A DNA stretch of 41,390 bases from an uncultured Planctomycetia bacterium (GTDB taxonomy: Bacteria; Planctomycetota; Phycisphaerae; FEN-1346; JAACEH01): contig CAIYVX010000012.1 in the NCBI GenBank assembly GCA_903929765.1, positions 1 to 41,390 of the forward strand, in the 5' to 3' direction. Of this stretch, positions 23,493 through 31,544 are shown piece by piece; position 1 is the stretch's first letter; the number at the start of each line of letters is the position of its first letter. Below the pieces are notes generated by a model, which ran no database searches, was not told the origin of the DNA, and saw nothing but the letters and a program-made list of their open reading frames with translations. Both the position numbers and the translations under genes were made by a program.

Positions 23493-23611
23493 TCGCTCAT
23501 GGAAACGGGCACAATCTTGTTGCTGCGCCGGAAAAGTTGTTTTTACGGATAAAGTTGGAAAAGTTGTAACGCCCGCAGGCGCAAGGAGTTGCCGATAGTT
23601 CCGGCCGCCTT

Positions 23612-23627
23612 TGGCACGGGCTTTGCG
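23612..23627 (+). promoter_or_regulatory. Sigma-54 promoter (glnA)
   Basis: TGGCACGGGCTTTGCG has GG at 23613-23614 and GC at 23625-23626 with ten bases between, a full -24/-12 match. Predicted start near 23638, leaving a ~108-base leader, similar to amtB2. Confidence 0.85.
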
Positions 23628-23745
23628 ATGGAGACTGGCGACGGCAGGTCGCCGAAATGATAGAATGCCGTTTTCCGTTCCTGAAAACCAAAGGGCGCCG
23701 TGCCCGTGAAGAGTTGACCAATTTTCAGAAAGAGGAGAAGCAGTC

Positions 23746-25074
23746 ATGAGCATGAACAAGCAAGCCGTGATGAAAGCCGTTTCTGACAATAATGTGAAGT
23801 TCATCCGCCTCTGGTTCACCGACGTTCTGGGCGTGCTCAAGAGCTTCGCCATCACCGTCGAGGAACTCGACGAGGCGATGAACGAAGGCATGGGCTTCGA
23901 CGCCTCGTCGATCGAAGGCTTCGCCCGCATTCACGAGAGCGACATGATCGCCCTGCCCGATCCGAGCACCTTCACGCTGCTGCCCTGGCGGCCGCAGGGC
24001 GAGTCGGGCGTGGCCCGCATGTTCTGCGACGTCATGACGCCGCACGGCGAGCACTATGAAGGCGACCCGCGCTGGGTACTCAAACGCAACCTGGCCGAAG
24101 CGGCCAAGCTCGGCTACACCTTCTACACCGGACCGGAACTGGAGTTCTTCTACTTCAAAGACTCCTGCTGCACTGAAGTCCTGGACCAGGGCGGCTACTT
24201 CGACCTGACACCGCTGGACGTGGCCTCGAACCTGCGGCGCGATACGGTCCTGGCCCTGGAAGCCATGGGCATCCACGTCGAATACTCGCATCACGAAGTC
24301 GCCCCCAGCCAGCACGAGATCGACCTGCGCTACGATGAGGCCCTGACCATGGCCGACAAGGCCATGACCTACCGCCTGACGGTCAAGGAAATCGCCATGC
24401 AGAACGGCGTTTACGCGACCTTCATGCCCAAGCCGATTTTCGGCGAGAACGGTTCCGGCATGCACGTTCACCAGTCGCTCTTCAAAGGCAAGAAGAACGC
24501 CTTCCACGACGGCAAAGACAAGAACGGCCTCTCGAAGGAAGGTCGCAGCTACATCGCCGGCCTGCTGAAGCACTCGCGGGAAATCTGCTCCATCGTCGCC
24601 CAGTACGTCAACAGCTACAAGCGGCTGGTGCCGGGCTACGAAGCCCCGGTCTACGTCGCCTGGGCGCAGCGGAACCGTTCGGCCCTGGTCCGCGTCCCGA
24701 TGTACAAGCCCGGCAAGGAAAAGGCGACCCGGGCCGAGTTCCGTTGCCCCGATCCGGCCTGCAACCCGTACCTGGCCTTCTCGGTCATGCTGGCCGCCGG
24801 TCTCAAGGGCATCAAGGAAGGCTACCACCTGGCCGAACCGGTCGAGGAAGACATTTTTGAAATGACCGACGCCGAGAAGAAGTCGCACAAGATCGAAGCC
24901 CTGCCGGGCAGCCTGGACGAAGCCGTCAACCTGACCGCCAAGAGCGAACTCGTCCGCGAGTGCCTCGGCGATCACGTGTTCGAGAAGTTCATCGCCAACA
25001 AGCGCATCGAATGGGACCGCTTCCGGACCCATGTCAGCCAGTTCGAGCTGGAAAACTATCTGCCGATTCTCTAA
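23746..25074 (+). CDS. glnA: Glutamine synthetase, type I (alpha-like)
   Basis: A 442-residue GSI; length equals the GSI-alpha group (about 444) rather than the ~470 of adenylylated GSI-beta. Start ATG follows AAAGAGGAGAA. Conserved parts: FTDVLGVLKSF; GFDASSIEGFARIHESDM with Arg61, equivalent to the feedback-sensing Arg62 of the Bacillus enzyme; TGPELEFFYF (metal site); the His flap region NGSGMHVHQSLF; NRSALVRVPMY; and RAEFRCPDPACNPYLAF. The adenylylation-loop Tyr (Tyr397 of E. coli) corresponds to Phe371 in EEDIFEMTDAEK. It makes glutamine from glutamate, ammonium and ATP. It has its own sigma-54 promoter and enhancer, and ends in a hairpin. Confidence 0.97.
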   Translation: MSMNKQAVMKAVSDNNVKFIRLWFTDVLGVLKSFAITVEELDEAMNEGMGFDASSIEGFARIHESDMIALPDPSTFTLLPWRPQGESGVARMFCDVMTPHGEHYEGDPRWVLKRNLAEAAKLGYTFYTGPELEFFYFKDSCCTEVLDQGGYFDLTPLDVASNLRRDTVLALEAMGIHVEYSHHEVAPSQHEIDLRYDEALTMADKAMTYRLTVKEIAMQNGVYATFMPKPIFGENGSGMHVHQSLFKGKKNAFHDGKDKNGLSKEGRSYIAGLLKHSREICSIVAQYVNSYKRLVPGYEAPVYVAWAQRNRSALVRVPMYKPGKEKATRAEFRCPDPACNPYLAFSVMLAAGLKGIKEGYHLAEPVEEDIFEMTDAEKKSHKIEALPGSLDEAVNLTAKSELVRECLGDHVFEKFIANKRIEWDRFRTHVSQFELENYLPIL

Positions 25075-25109
25075 AGGATCGGCGGCTTAGAACGAGGCTT
25101 GATTCGGCT

Positions 25110-25142
25110 ATCGAAGCCCCTGGCCATGCCGGGGGCTTCGAT
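25110..25142 (+). terminator. Hairpin after glnA
   Basis: ATCGAAGCCCC (25110-25120) pairs perfectly with GGGGCTTCGAT (25132-25142) around an 11-base loop, 36 bases after the glnA stop. The following TGTCTCTT is only partly T-rich. It probably terminates or strongly attenuates glnA transcription before the glutamate synthase genes. Confidence 0.65.
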
Positions 25143-25184
25143 TGTCTCTTGAGGCCGGAAGCCCAGGCTTTCGTGTTCGCAGGG

Positions 25185-25265
25185 TTGCCTCGCGAACGAA
25201 AATCCGTATAATAGGCCAGACAAGTCGGCCTTGGAGCCAATCTGTAGGTCGGGCTTTGGCCCGAC
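25185..25265 (+). promoter_or_regulatory. Sigma-70-like promoter and leader hairpin of glutamate synthase operon
   Basis: TTGCCT (25185-25190), 16 bases, and TATAAT (25207-25212) form a good housekeeping promoter. A hairpin GTCGGGC-TTTG-GCCCGAC (25248-25265) lies in the predicted leader just before GAGGTG and the ATG at 25282; it is the same palindrome type as near 20690. No sigma-54 site was found here, so this operon seems to be controlled differently from glnA. Confidence 0.6.
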
Positions 25266-25281
25266 ATTTGAGGTGTAATAG

Positions 25282-26442
25282 ATGGACGACGCTCAGACCA
25301 TTCCCGACGACCAGTGGCGCCCGGACCGCCACCAGAAATCCCAGCGCGATGAAAAAGATCAGAGCGGCTGCGCCATCTGCGGCCTCCTGAACGAGGACGG
25401 CTCGCTGGTCGATGGCGGGCTGATCATTCGTGCCATCGCCAACATGCACGACCGTTCCAACGGGCTGGGCGGCGGCTTTGCCGCCTACGGCATTTATCCC
25501 CAGTGGAAATCCTGGTACGCCTTTCATCTGATGTTCGACCACGACGCCGCGCGCCGCCAGACGGAAAGCTATCTGGAGACCGTCTTCCAGGTCGCCCACC
25601 AGGAAGCCATTCCCACGGCCCACCTGGAAGTGATCCGCCAGCGGCCGATCCTGGTCCGCTATTTTCTGCTGCCCAAAGAGGAACTCCGGGCCCGCCACTA
25701 CGACCTGACCGACGACGACATCGTCATGATGAACGTCATGCACATCAATAAGACCATCGACGGGGCCTTCGTCTTCTCCTCCGGCCGCAACATGGGCTGT
25801 TTCAAGGGCGTCGGGTACCCCGAGGACATCGGCCGCTTCTACCGGCTCGACGAATACCAGGCCCACCTCTGGACCGCTCATGGCCGCTTTCCGACCAACA
25901 CCACCGGCTGGTGGGGCGGGGCCCATCCGTTCGGCATTCTCGACTGGGCCGTCGTCCACAACGGCGAGGTCTCCAGCTACGGCAAGAACCGGTCCTACCT
26001 GGCCAACTTCGGCTACCAGTGCACCATGCACACCGACACCGAAGTCATCGGCTACCTCTTCGACCTCCTGGTCCGCAAGCATCACCTGCCCATCGAAATG
26101 GCCTGCCAGGCCGTCGCCCCGCCGCTCTGGAGCCGCATCGAACAGATGCCGCCCGCCGAGCGCCAGTTGCTCCAGACCCTGCGGATCATCTATGGCGGCG
26201 CGCTGCTCAACGGACCGTTCAGCATCGTCGTCTCTCACGCCGGCGGCCTGATCGGCCTGAACGACCGCATCAAACTCCGGCCCATGGTGGCCGCCCGACG
26301 CGGCGCTTCGCTCTACGTGGCCAGCGAGGAAGCCGCCCTGCGGCTCATGTGTCCCAGCCCCGACCTGATCTGGCGTCCCGCCGGCGGCGTGCCCGTCATC
26401 GGCCGGCTCCAGAGCCAGCCCCAGGAGGTGTCCGTTGCGTAA
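25282..26442 (+). CDS. Glutamate synthase glutaminase domain protein (class II amidotransferase)
   Basis: A 386-residue class II (Ntn) glutamine amidotransferase, equal to domain 1 of glutamate synthase as a separate protein. The probable catalytic Cys is Cys30 in SGCAICGLLNEDGS, implying removal of a 29-residue propeptide or a mis-set start; GAGGTGTAATAG fits the ATG at 25282. Further landmarks: NMHDRSNGLGGGFAAYG; TAHGRFPTNTTGWWGGAHPF; and VVHNGEVSSYGKNRSYL, which carry the glutamine-binding Arg and oxyanion Asn-Gly. It releases ammonia from glutamine for the FMN subunit. Archaeal-type glutamate synthases use such split proteins. Stop overlaps the next gene by eight bases. Confidence 0.9.
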   Translation: MDDAQTIPDDQWRPDRHQKSQRDEKDQSGCAICGLLNEDGSLVDGGLIIRAIANMHDRSNGLGGGFAAYGIYPQWKSWYAFHLMFDHDAARRQTESYLETVFQVAHQEAIPTAHLEVIRQRPILVRYFLLPKEELRARHYDLTDDDIVMMNVMHINKTIDGAFVFSSGRNMGCFKGVGYPEDIGRFYRLDEYQAHLWTAHGRFPTNTTGWWGGAHPFGILDWAVVHNGEVSSYGKNRSYLANFGYQCTMHTDTEVIGYLFDLLVRKHHLPIEMACQAVAPPLWSRIEQMPPAERQLLQTLRIIYGGALLNGPFSIVVSHAGGLIGLNDRIKLRPMVAARRGASLYVASEEAALRLMCPSPDLIWRPAGGVPVIGRLQSQPQEVSVA

Positions 26443-27952
26443 GTGGCTGGTCGAACCCGATTTCATCCTGACCCGCGACCCGGACCGGTGCATCAACTGC
26501 CAGGTCTGCGTCCGCCAGTGCGCCAACGACGTCCACGTTCACGACGAGGAAGCCGACCTGGTTCAGAGCGACAGCGAAAAGTGCGTCGGCTGCCATCGCT
26601 GTGCCGCGCTCTGCCCCACCCAGGCCATCAGCATTGAAAAGGCCTCGCTCGAATTCCGCCCCAACGGCAACTGGACCGCCGACCGCATTCGCGCGGTCTA
26701 TAAACAGGCCGAGGGTGGCGGCATTCTCCTCTCCGGCATGGGCAACGACCAGACGCTTCCCGTGCTCTGGGATCACATGGTTCTCAACGCCAGCCAGGTC
26801 ACCAACCCGTCCATCGACCCGCTCCGCGAACCGATGGAACTGGTGACATATCTCGGCCGCAAGCCCGACCGGCTGGAACTCAATCGTGACGCCAACGGCA
26901 AGGTCAGCCTGGCCACCGAGTTGGCTCCGCAACTGCGTCTGGAAACGCCGATCATGTTCTCGGCCATGAGCTATGGCTCGATCAGCTACAACGCCTCGTT
27001 CTCTCTGGCCCGCGCCGCCCAGGCCGCCGGCACCTTCGCCAACACCGGCGAGGGCGGACTGCACAAGGATTTCCGCCCATACGCCAAGAACCTGATCGTG
27101 CAGGTCGCCTCGGGCCGCTTCGGCGTCGATCCCGATTATCTCAACGTTGCCGCGGCGGTGGAAATCAAGATCGGGCAGGGGGCCAAGCCCGGCATCGGCG
27201 GGCACCTGCCGGCCGAAAAAGTCGACGCCCAGGTGAGTGCCACGCGCATGATCCCCGAACGGACCGACGCCCTCAGCCCGGCGCCGCACCACGATATCTA
27301 TTCCATCGAAGACCTGCGGCAACTTATCTACGGCATCAAGGAAGCCACGCAGTACACCAAGCCGGTCTGCGTCAAGATCAGCGCCGTGCACAACGTCGCG
27401 GCCATCGCCTCGGGGGCCGTCCGGGCCGGGGCCGACATCGTGGCCATCGACGGGTTCCGCGGCGGCACCGGGGCGGCGCCCACGGTCATCCGCGACAACG
27501 TCGGCATTCCCATCGAACTGGCCCTGGCCGCCGTCGACGCCCGCCTGCGCGACGAAGGCATCCGCCACCAGGCCTCCATCGTCGCCGCCGGGAGCTTCCG
27601 CTCCTCCGCCGACGTGATCAAGGCCATCGCCCTGGGGGCCGACGCCGTTTACATCGGCACGGCGGCGCTGGTGGCCATGGGCTGCCACCTCTGCCAGAAA
27701 TGTTACACCGGAAAATGCAACTGGGGCATCGCCACCCAGGACCCCATGCTCACCAAGCGCCTCAACGCCGATGTCGCCACGCGCCGGCTGTCGAACTTGC
27801 TGCGCGGCTGGTCGCTGGAGATCAAGGAAATGCTCGGCGGCATGGGCATCAACGCCATCGAAAGTTTGCGCGGCAATCGCGAGCACCTGCGCGGCATCGC
27901 CCTGAGCGACCGCGATTTGAACATCCTCGGCATCAAGGCCGCGGGAGAATAA
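26435..27952 (+). CDS. Glutamate synthase FMN/Fe-S synthase domain protein (archaeal type)
   Basis: A 505-residue protein. TTG start at 26435 with AGGAGGTG at proper distance; the previous stop lies just inside. An N-terminal double 4Fe-4S ferredoxin module has CINCQVCVRQC (Cys19-29) and CVGCHRCAALCP (Cys50-60). The FMN barrel follows: PIMFSAMSYGSISYNASFSL, NTGEGGLHKDF, KIGQGAKPGIGGHLP, VCVKISAVHN, AGADIVAIDGFRGGTGAAPT and ALGADAVYIGTAALVAMGCH. The 3Fe-4S loop CHLCQKCYTGKCNWGIATQD comes next. It condenses ammonia with 2-oxoglutarate and reduces the imine to glutamate. The added ferredoxin domain is typical of archaeal and some anaerobe enzymes, not of proteobacterial GltB. Confidence 0.94.
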   Translation: MRKWLVEPDFILTRDPDRCINCQVCVRQCANDVHVHDEEADLVQSDSEKCVGCHRCAALCPTQAISIEKASLEFRPNGNWTADRIRAVYKQAEGGGILLSGMGNDQTLPVLWDHMVLNASQVTNPSIDPLREPMELVTYLGRKPDRLELNRDANGKVSLATELAPQLRLETPIMFSAMSYGSISYNASFSLARAAQAAGTFANTGEGGLHKDFRPYAKNLIVQVASGRFGVDPDYLNVAAAVEIKIGQGAKPGIGGHLPAEKVDAQVSATRMIPERTDALSPAPHHDIYSIEDLRQLIYGIKEATQYTKPVCVKISAVHNVAAIASGAVRAGADIVAIDGFRGGTGAAPTVIRDNVGIPIELALAAVDARLRDEGIRHQASIVAAGSFRSSADVIKAIALGADAVYIGTAALVAMGCHLCQKCYTGKCNWGIATQDPMLTKRLNADVATRRLSNLLRGWSLEIKEMLGGMGINAIESLRGNREHLRGIALSDRDLNILGIKAAGE

Positions 27953-27954
27953 TA

Positions 27955-28407
27955 ATGAAACGAATTTACGCCCGCGAAGACCTTTGCCTCGGCTGCCGGC
28001 TTTGCGAAATTCATTGCCTGGTCGCCCACTCCAAATCGCGCCGCATCATCTCGGCCATGACCCGCGAAAAGGGCCAGATCACCCCGCGCTGCAAAGTCGA
28101 GGAATCCGGCCAGGTCACCTTCGCCCTGCAGTGCCGCCACTGCGAGCACGCCCGGTGCCTGGAGGCCTGCATGACCGGGGCCATCACCCGCGACCCGGCG
28201 ACCGGCGTCGTGCTGCACAACGCCGACAAGTGCGTGGGCTGCTGGATGTGCCTGATGTCCTGCCCGGTCGGGGCCATTCAGCGCGGCCGCGAAGGCCACG
28301 TCGCCTCGAAGTGCGACCTCTGCCAGGGCGAAGCCGCTCCCGTCTGCGTCGCCAATTGCCCCAACGAAGCCCTCCTCTTTGAGGATCGCGAGGAACGCAA
28401 AAAGTGA
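27955..28407 (+). CDS. Four-cluster ferredoxin-like electron carrier (HycB/DmsB type)
   Basis: A 150-residue protein with sixteen Cys in four cluster motifs: CLGCRLCEIHC (11-21); CRHCEHARCLEAC; CVGCWMCLMSCP; and CDLCQG...CVANCP. This is the pattern of HycB/DmsB-like polyferredoxins, normally holding four 4Fe-4S clusters. No Tat signal, so cytoplasmic. It starts two bases after the previous stop and overlaps the next gene by GTGA, so it is a subunit of the same complex. Most likely it passes electrons between the FAD protein and the FMN/Fe-S glutamate synthase subunit. The electron route is inference from context. Confidence 0.9.
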   Translation: MKRIYAREDLCLGCRLCEIHCLVAHSKSRRIISAMTREKGQITPRCKVEESGQVTFALQCRHCEHARCLEACMTGAITRDPATGVVLHNADKCVGCWMCLMSCPVGAIQRGREGHVASKCDLCQGEAAPVCVANCPNEALLFEDREERKK

Positions 28408-29684
28408 ACTACCTGGTCATCGGAAATTCCGCCGCCGCCGTCGGTGCTGTCGAAGGCATCCGCTCGGTTGACGCCGAGGGCAAAATCACCCTCCTGGCCG
28501 CCGAGCCGGACCACACTTATTCGCGGCCGCTGATTTCCTATCTGCTGGCCGGCAAAGTCGGTCCGGAGCGCCTCGACTATCGCCCCGCCGACTTCTACGA
28601 AAAATTCAAAGTTGAGGCCAAACTCGGCCAGGAAGTCGTCGCCGTAGACACCGCCGCTCACACTGTCGCCACCAAGGCCGGCGAAAAGTTTTCCTACGAC
28701 CGCCTGCTCATCGCCACCGGCGGCCGGCCGTTCGTCCCGGAAATCGCCGGCCTCGCGGGCGCGCGCGGCGCGTTCACCTTCACCGCTCTCGACGACGCCC
28801 GCCGCATCGACCAATACCTGAAAGAATCCGCCGTCAAAGAGGCCGTCGTCCTCGGCGGCGGCATGATCGGCCTGAAGGCCGCCGAAGCGCTCCTGGCGCG
28901 CGGCCTCCAGGTCACGGTCGTCGAACTGGCCGACCGCCTCCTCTCCACCAGCTTCGACCGGGCGGCCAGCGAACTCCTGGAAGCTGCGCTCGAGCGCCGC
29001 CACGCCGCCGTCTGCCTGGGCGGCACCGTCGAGAAAGTTATCGCCAACAATGGCGCCGTTTCCGCCGTCAGCCTCACCGGCGGGCGGGAACTGGCCTGCC
29101 AACTTCTCGTCGTCGCCATCGGCGTCGTGCCCAACGTCGAATTTCTGAAATCCTCCGGCCTCAAGCTTGGCCGCGGCCTCGTCGTTGACGACCACCTGCG
29201 CACCTCGGCCCCCGACGTTTACGCCGCCGGCGACGTGGTCGAAGGCTGGGACTTCCTCGCCGAAACCAAACGGCCGCTGCCGATCCTGCCGCTGGCCTGC
29301 CGCCAGGGCCGCATCGCCGGTTGCAACATGGCCGGCCGCGACGAAAGCTACCTCGGCGGCATGCCCATGAACGCCATCGAAATCTGCGATCTGCCGACCA
29401 TCTCCGTCGGCCTGGCCAACGCCTCCGGCGAACCTTACGAAGTTCTCGCGGTCCGCAACCCGGAGCGCCGCACTTACCGCAAAGTCGTCCTCCGCGAAAA
29501 CAAAATCGTCGGCCTGATTCTCATCGGCGACATCGACCGCGCCGGCATCTTCACCGGCCTGATCGAAAACAAGGTCGACGTCGGGCCGATCAAGCATCTG
29601 CTCCTCGCCGAGGAGTTCGGCCTGCTCTCGCTCGACAGCGAATATCGCAAGCACATGGTCAGTGGACCGGGAATCGAAGTATGA
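28404..29684 (+). CDS. FAD/NAD(P)-dependent oxidoreductase of the glutamate synthase operon
   Basis: A 426-residue pyridine-nucleotide disulfide-type reductase, similar to the nitrite-reductase/rubredoxin-reductase group. GTG start overlaps the ferredoxin stop. FAD site VIGNSAAAVGAVEGI; FSYDRLLIATGGRPFVPEI; NAD(P) site VVLGGGMIGLKAAEALLARG; second FAD contact PDVYAAGDVVEGWD. No redox-active Cys pair is evident. It would take electrons from NAD(P)H and give them to the neighbouring polyferredoxin for glutamate synthesis, in place of the GltD subunit of the bacterial enzyme. The specificity for NADH or NADPH cannot be read safely. It overlaps the next gene by ATGA. Confidence 0.9.
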   Translation: MNYLVIGNSAAAVGAVEGIRSVDAEGKITLLAAEPDHTYSRPLISYLLAGKVGPERLDYRPADFYEKFKVEAKLGQEVVAVDTAAHTVATKAGEKFSYDRLLIATGGRPFVPEIAGLAGARGAFTFTALDDARRIDQYLKESAVKEAVVLGGGMIGLKAAEALLARGLQVTVVELADRLLSTSFDRAASELLEAALERRHAAVCLGGTVEKVIANNGAVSAVSLTGGRELACQLLVVAIGVVPNVEFLKSSGLKLGRGLVVDDHLRTSAPDVYAAGDVVEGWDFLAETKRPLPILPLACRQGRIAGCNMAGRDESYLGGMPMNAIEICDLPTISVGLANASGEPYEVLAVRNPERRTYRKVVLRENKIVGLILIGDIDRAGIFTGLIENKVDVGPIKHLLLAEEFGLLSLDSEYRKHMVSGPGIEV

Positions 29685-30445
29685 CCGCCAACGCCGCAGG
29701 AGCCGCTCACGTCACCATCGCCGCCGGCGACCGCCCCTATCGGCCGGTCAACGCGGAAGTCCGCGCCGCCCTCGAGGCCGGCGTCAAGACGGTTGAACTT
29801 TCCGACGTGCGCGGCCATCGCTACATCGGCTGCGGCCTGACCTGCCAGGGCAAAATCGTCATTCACGGCGTCCCCGGCAACGACCTGGCCATGTTCATGG
29901 ACGGCCCGGAAATCGAAGTCCTCGGCAACGCCCAGGACGCCGTCGGCAACACCATGAATCGCGGCCGCGTCACCATCCACGGCGACGCCGGCGACGTGCT
30001 GGCCCACTCCATGCGCGGCGGGACGATCCTCGTCAAGGGTTCGGTCGGCTACCGCGCCGGCATCCACATGAAATCATATAAGGAAAAGCGCCCGGTCGTC
30101 GTCATCGGCGGCGCCGCCGGCGACTATCTCGGCGAGTACATGGCCGGGGGACTGCTGATCGTCCTGGGCCTCGCCCGCGAGCGCGGCCTGCCCATCTCCG
30201 GCATCTACACCGGCACCGGCATGCACGGCGGCGCCATGATTCTCGGCGAAGCCCTCGACCCCCGCTCCCTCGGCCGCGAAGTCGGGAAAGCCGACCTTAC
30301 CCCCGAAGACCTGGCCGACCTGCGCCGTTACGTCGGCCAGTACGTCGCCGCCTTTGGCGGCAATGCCGAGGAAATCCTCGCCCGGCCGTTCGTCAAATAC
30401 CTGCCCGTCTCCCGCCGGCCGTACGGGCAGATTTACGTTTATTAA
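29681..30445 (+). CDS. Glutamate synthase GXGXG domain protein
   Basis: A 254-residue right-handed beta-helix, equal to the C-terminal domain 3 of GltB as a separate protein. Repeated Gly motifs: SDVRGHRYIGCGLTCQGKIV, NDLAMFMDGPEIEVLGNAQD, VGNTMNRGRVTIHGDAGDVL, AHSMRGGTILVKGSVGYRAG, and GAAGDYLGEYMAGGLLIVLG. The domain has a structural role, holding the glutaminase and FMN parts together around the ammonia tunnel. ATG at 29681 overlaps the preceding stop. As last gene it completes a five-protein glutamate synthase; the hairpin at 30467-30505 ends the operon. Confidence 0.93.
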   Translation: MTANAAGAAHVTIAAGDRPYRPVNAEVRAALEAGVKTVELSDVRGHRYIGCGLTCQGKIVIHGVPGNDLAMFMDGPEIEVLGNAQDAVGNTMNRGRVTIHGDAGDVLAHSMRGGTILVKGSVGYRAGIHMKSYKEKRPVVVIGGAAGDYLGEYMAGGLLIVLGLARERGLPISGIYTGTGMHGGAMILGEALDPRSLGREVGKADLTPEDLADLRRYVGQYVAAFGGNAEEILARPFVKYLPVSRRPYGQIYVY

Positions 30446-30466
30446 TTGTGGATTTTTTCCGGGTGC

Positions 30467-30514
30467 CACACTTTGAAGGCCCGACGAAGTCGGGACCAAA
30501 GTGTGTGTTTTTTT
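30467..30514 (+). terminator. Intrinsic terminator of glutamate synthase operon (CACACTTTG family)
   Basis: CACACTTTG-AAG-GCCCGAC-GAA-GTCGGG-A-CCAAAGTGTG folds into a nested stem of outer 9 and inner 6-7 base pairs, followed by a run of seven T. The 39-base hairpin is nearly identical, in the opposite orientation, to 37436-37474; partial copies lie at 16862-16902 and 34011-34027. A mobile repeat seems to serve here as terminator. Confidence 0.8.
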
Positions 30515-30632
30515 GTGAATGGTTCACATCGTCCTGAGAGACGGGAAGAATACCCCGAACTTATTCTTTCAACTCCCGTCTTTATATTCAGAGAGAGCCG
30601 CCCTTTCTCCTGTCGCCTTTCGGAGGCACGGT

Positions 30633-31544
30633 ATGAAGATCCTGCGCCTTGTCCTGACACTTGCTTTGTTGGCCGGGCTATGGGGTTGCAATCACTCTCC
30701 AAATTCGGTCCCGACCTCCCATCCCTCATCATCCGCCGCTTCGTCCTCATCCGCCGAACCCGTGCGGCTGCTCACGCCGAGTCTGGTCTTTGAAGGCCAA
30801 ACCTATTATCTCTCTGAGACCGACTCGACATTGCCGGCAGATGTGAAGATAGCCTTTACTTGTACGCTGAAGGAAGACGGGCCGGGCTTTGGCGATGGTT
30901 CGATCAAGAGTTTCTTGTTGCGTCTGGTACCCGGCAGCCAGACCGAAGTAATGCAGGCTTTTCCGTTTGGCATTTCGGACGGTCAACTGTTGATGGGAGA
31001 TCTTTACGGCGACGGTCATCTCGAACTGTTTACTTCGGATCGTGATGCTACAGCGCCGACTCTTAAGATCACGAGAGTCTACGGCTTTCCCCATCTCCGC
31101 TACTCGAACGGGATGAATTACTATCGGACTTCCAGTGGCCAGCCCAGAGTTAATGTTTTCAAGATTGACGGCGAGATCACCCAACTCTTCGAGCACCAGA
31201 TCGGCCACGGTGTAGCGGGGGCCATCGCATTGGACAAAAATGGCAAAAATGAAGTATATTGTGGCATGGCTTTCGACTTCTATTGGGCGGACCTTTACGG
31301 CAATGGCCGGCCCGTCTTCTGCCAGGTTTGCGATGAAGTGGACACGCCAAAGAGCGACCCCAAGCACTCGAAACACACTCGCCAACTTTGGTCCTATTGG
31401 GTGATTGATGCGGGTTCCGGCCAGTGGCGAGAAGTATCCGACCGTCGCAAAGTCGATGCCGACGTTCCTTGGCCGCAAAGCCTGTTCGGGATATTGGCAG
31501 CGCTTAAGTCCGATTCGCCGCCGCAGCGCGGGGCAGGGGGCTGA
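30633..31544 (+). CDS. Putative lipoprotein of unknown function
   Basis: A 303-residue protein with a lipoprotein signal: MKILRLVLTLALLAGLWGC, lipid-modified Cys19, then a Ser/Pro/His-rich linker of ~30 residues. ATG at 30633 is preceded by CGGAGGCACGGT. Two short Asp/Gly segments, GDLYGDGHLELFTSDRDA and WADLYGNGRPVFCQ, resemble FG-GAP/VCBS calcium-binding repeats of beta-propellers, but too few are visible for a firm call. Base composition is clearly lower in GC than the neighbours and codon choice is less biased, suggesting foreign origin. The last 41 bases overlap the convergent feoA-like gene. I do not recognise its family. Confidence 0.7.
   Translation: MKILRLVLTLALLAGLWGCNHSPNSVPTSHPSSSAASSSSAEPVRLLTPSLVFEGQTYYLSETDSTLPADVKIAFTCTLKEDGPGFGDGSIKSFLLRLVPGSQTEVMQAFPFGISDGQLLMGDLYGDGHLELFTSDRDATAPTLKITRVYGFPHLRYSNGMNYYRTSSGQPRVNVFKIDGEITQLFEHQIGHGVAGAIALDKNGKNEVYCGMAFDFYWADLYGNGRPVFCQVCDEVDTPKSDPKHSKHTRQLWSYWVIDAGSGQWREVSDRRKVDADVPWPQSLFGILAALKSDSPPQRGAGG

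Noticed and set aside
23504-23525. Second sigma-54-like site, GGGCACAATCTTGTTGC, upstream of glnA
   Set aside because: Spacing to GC is 12 rather than 10, and the -12 element would read TT; the site at 23612 is perfect.
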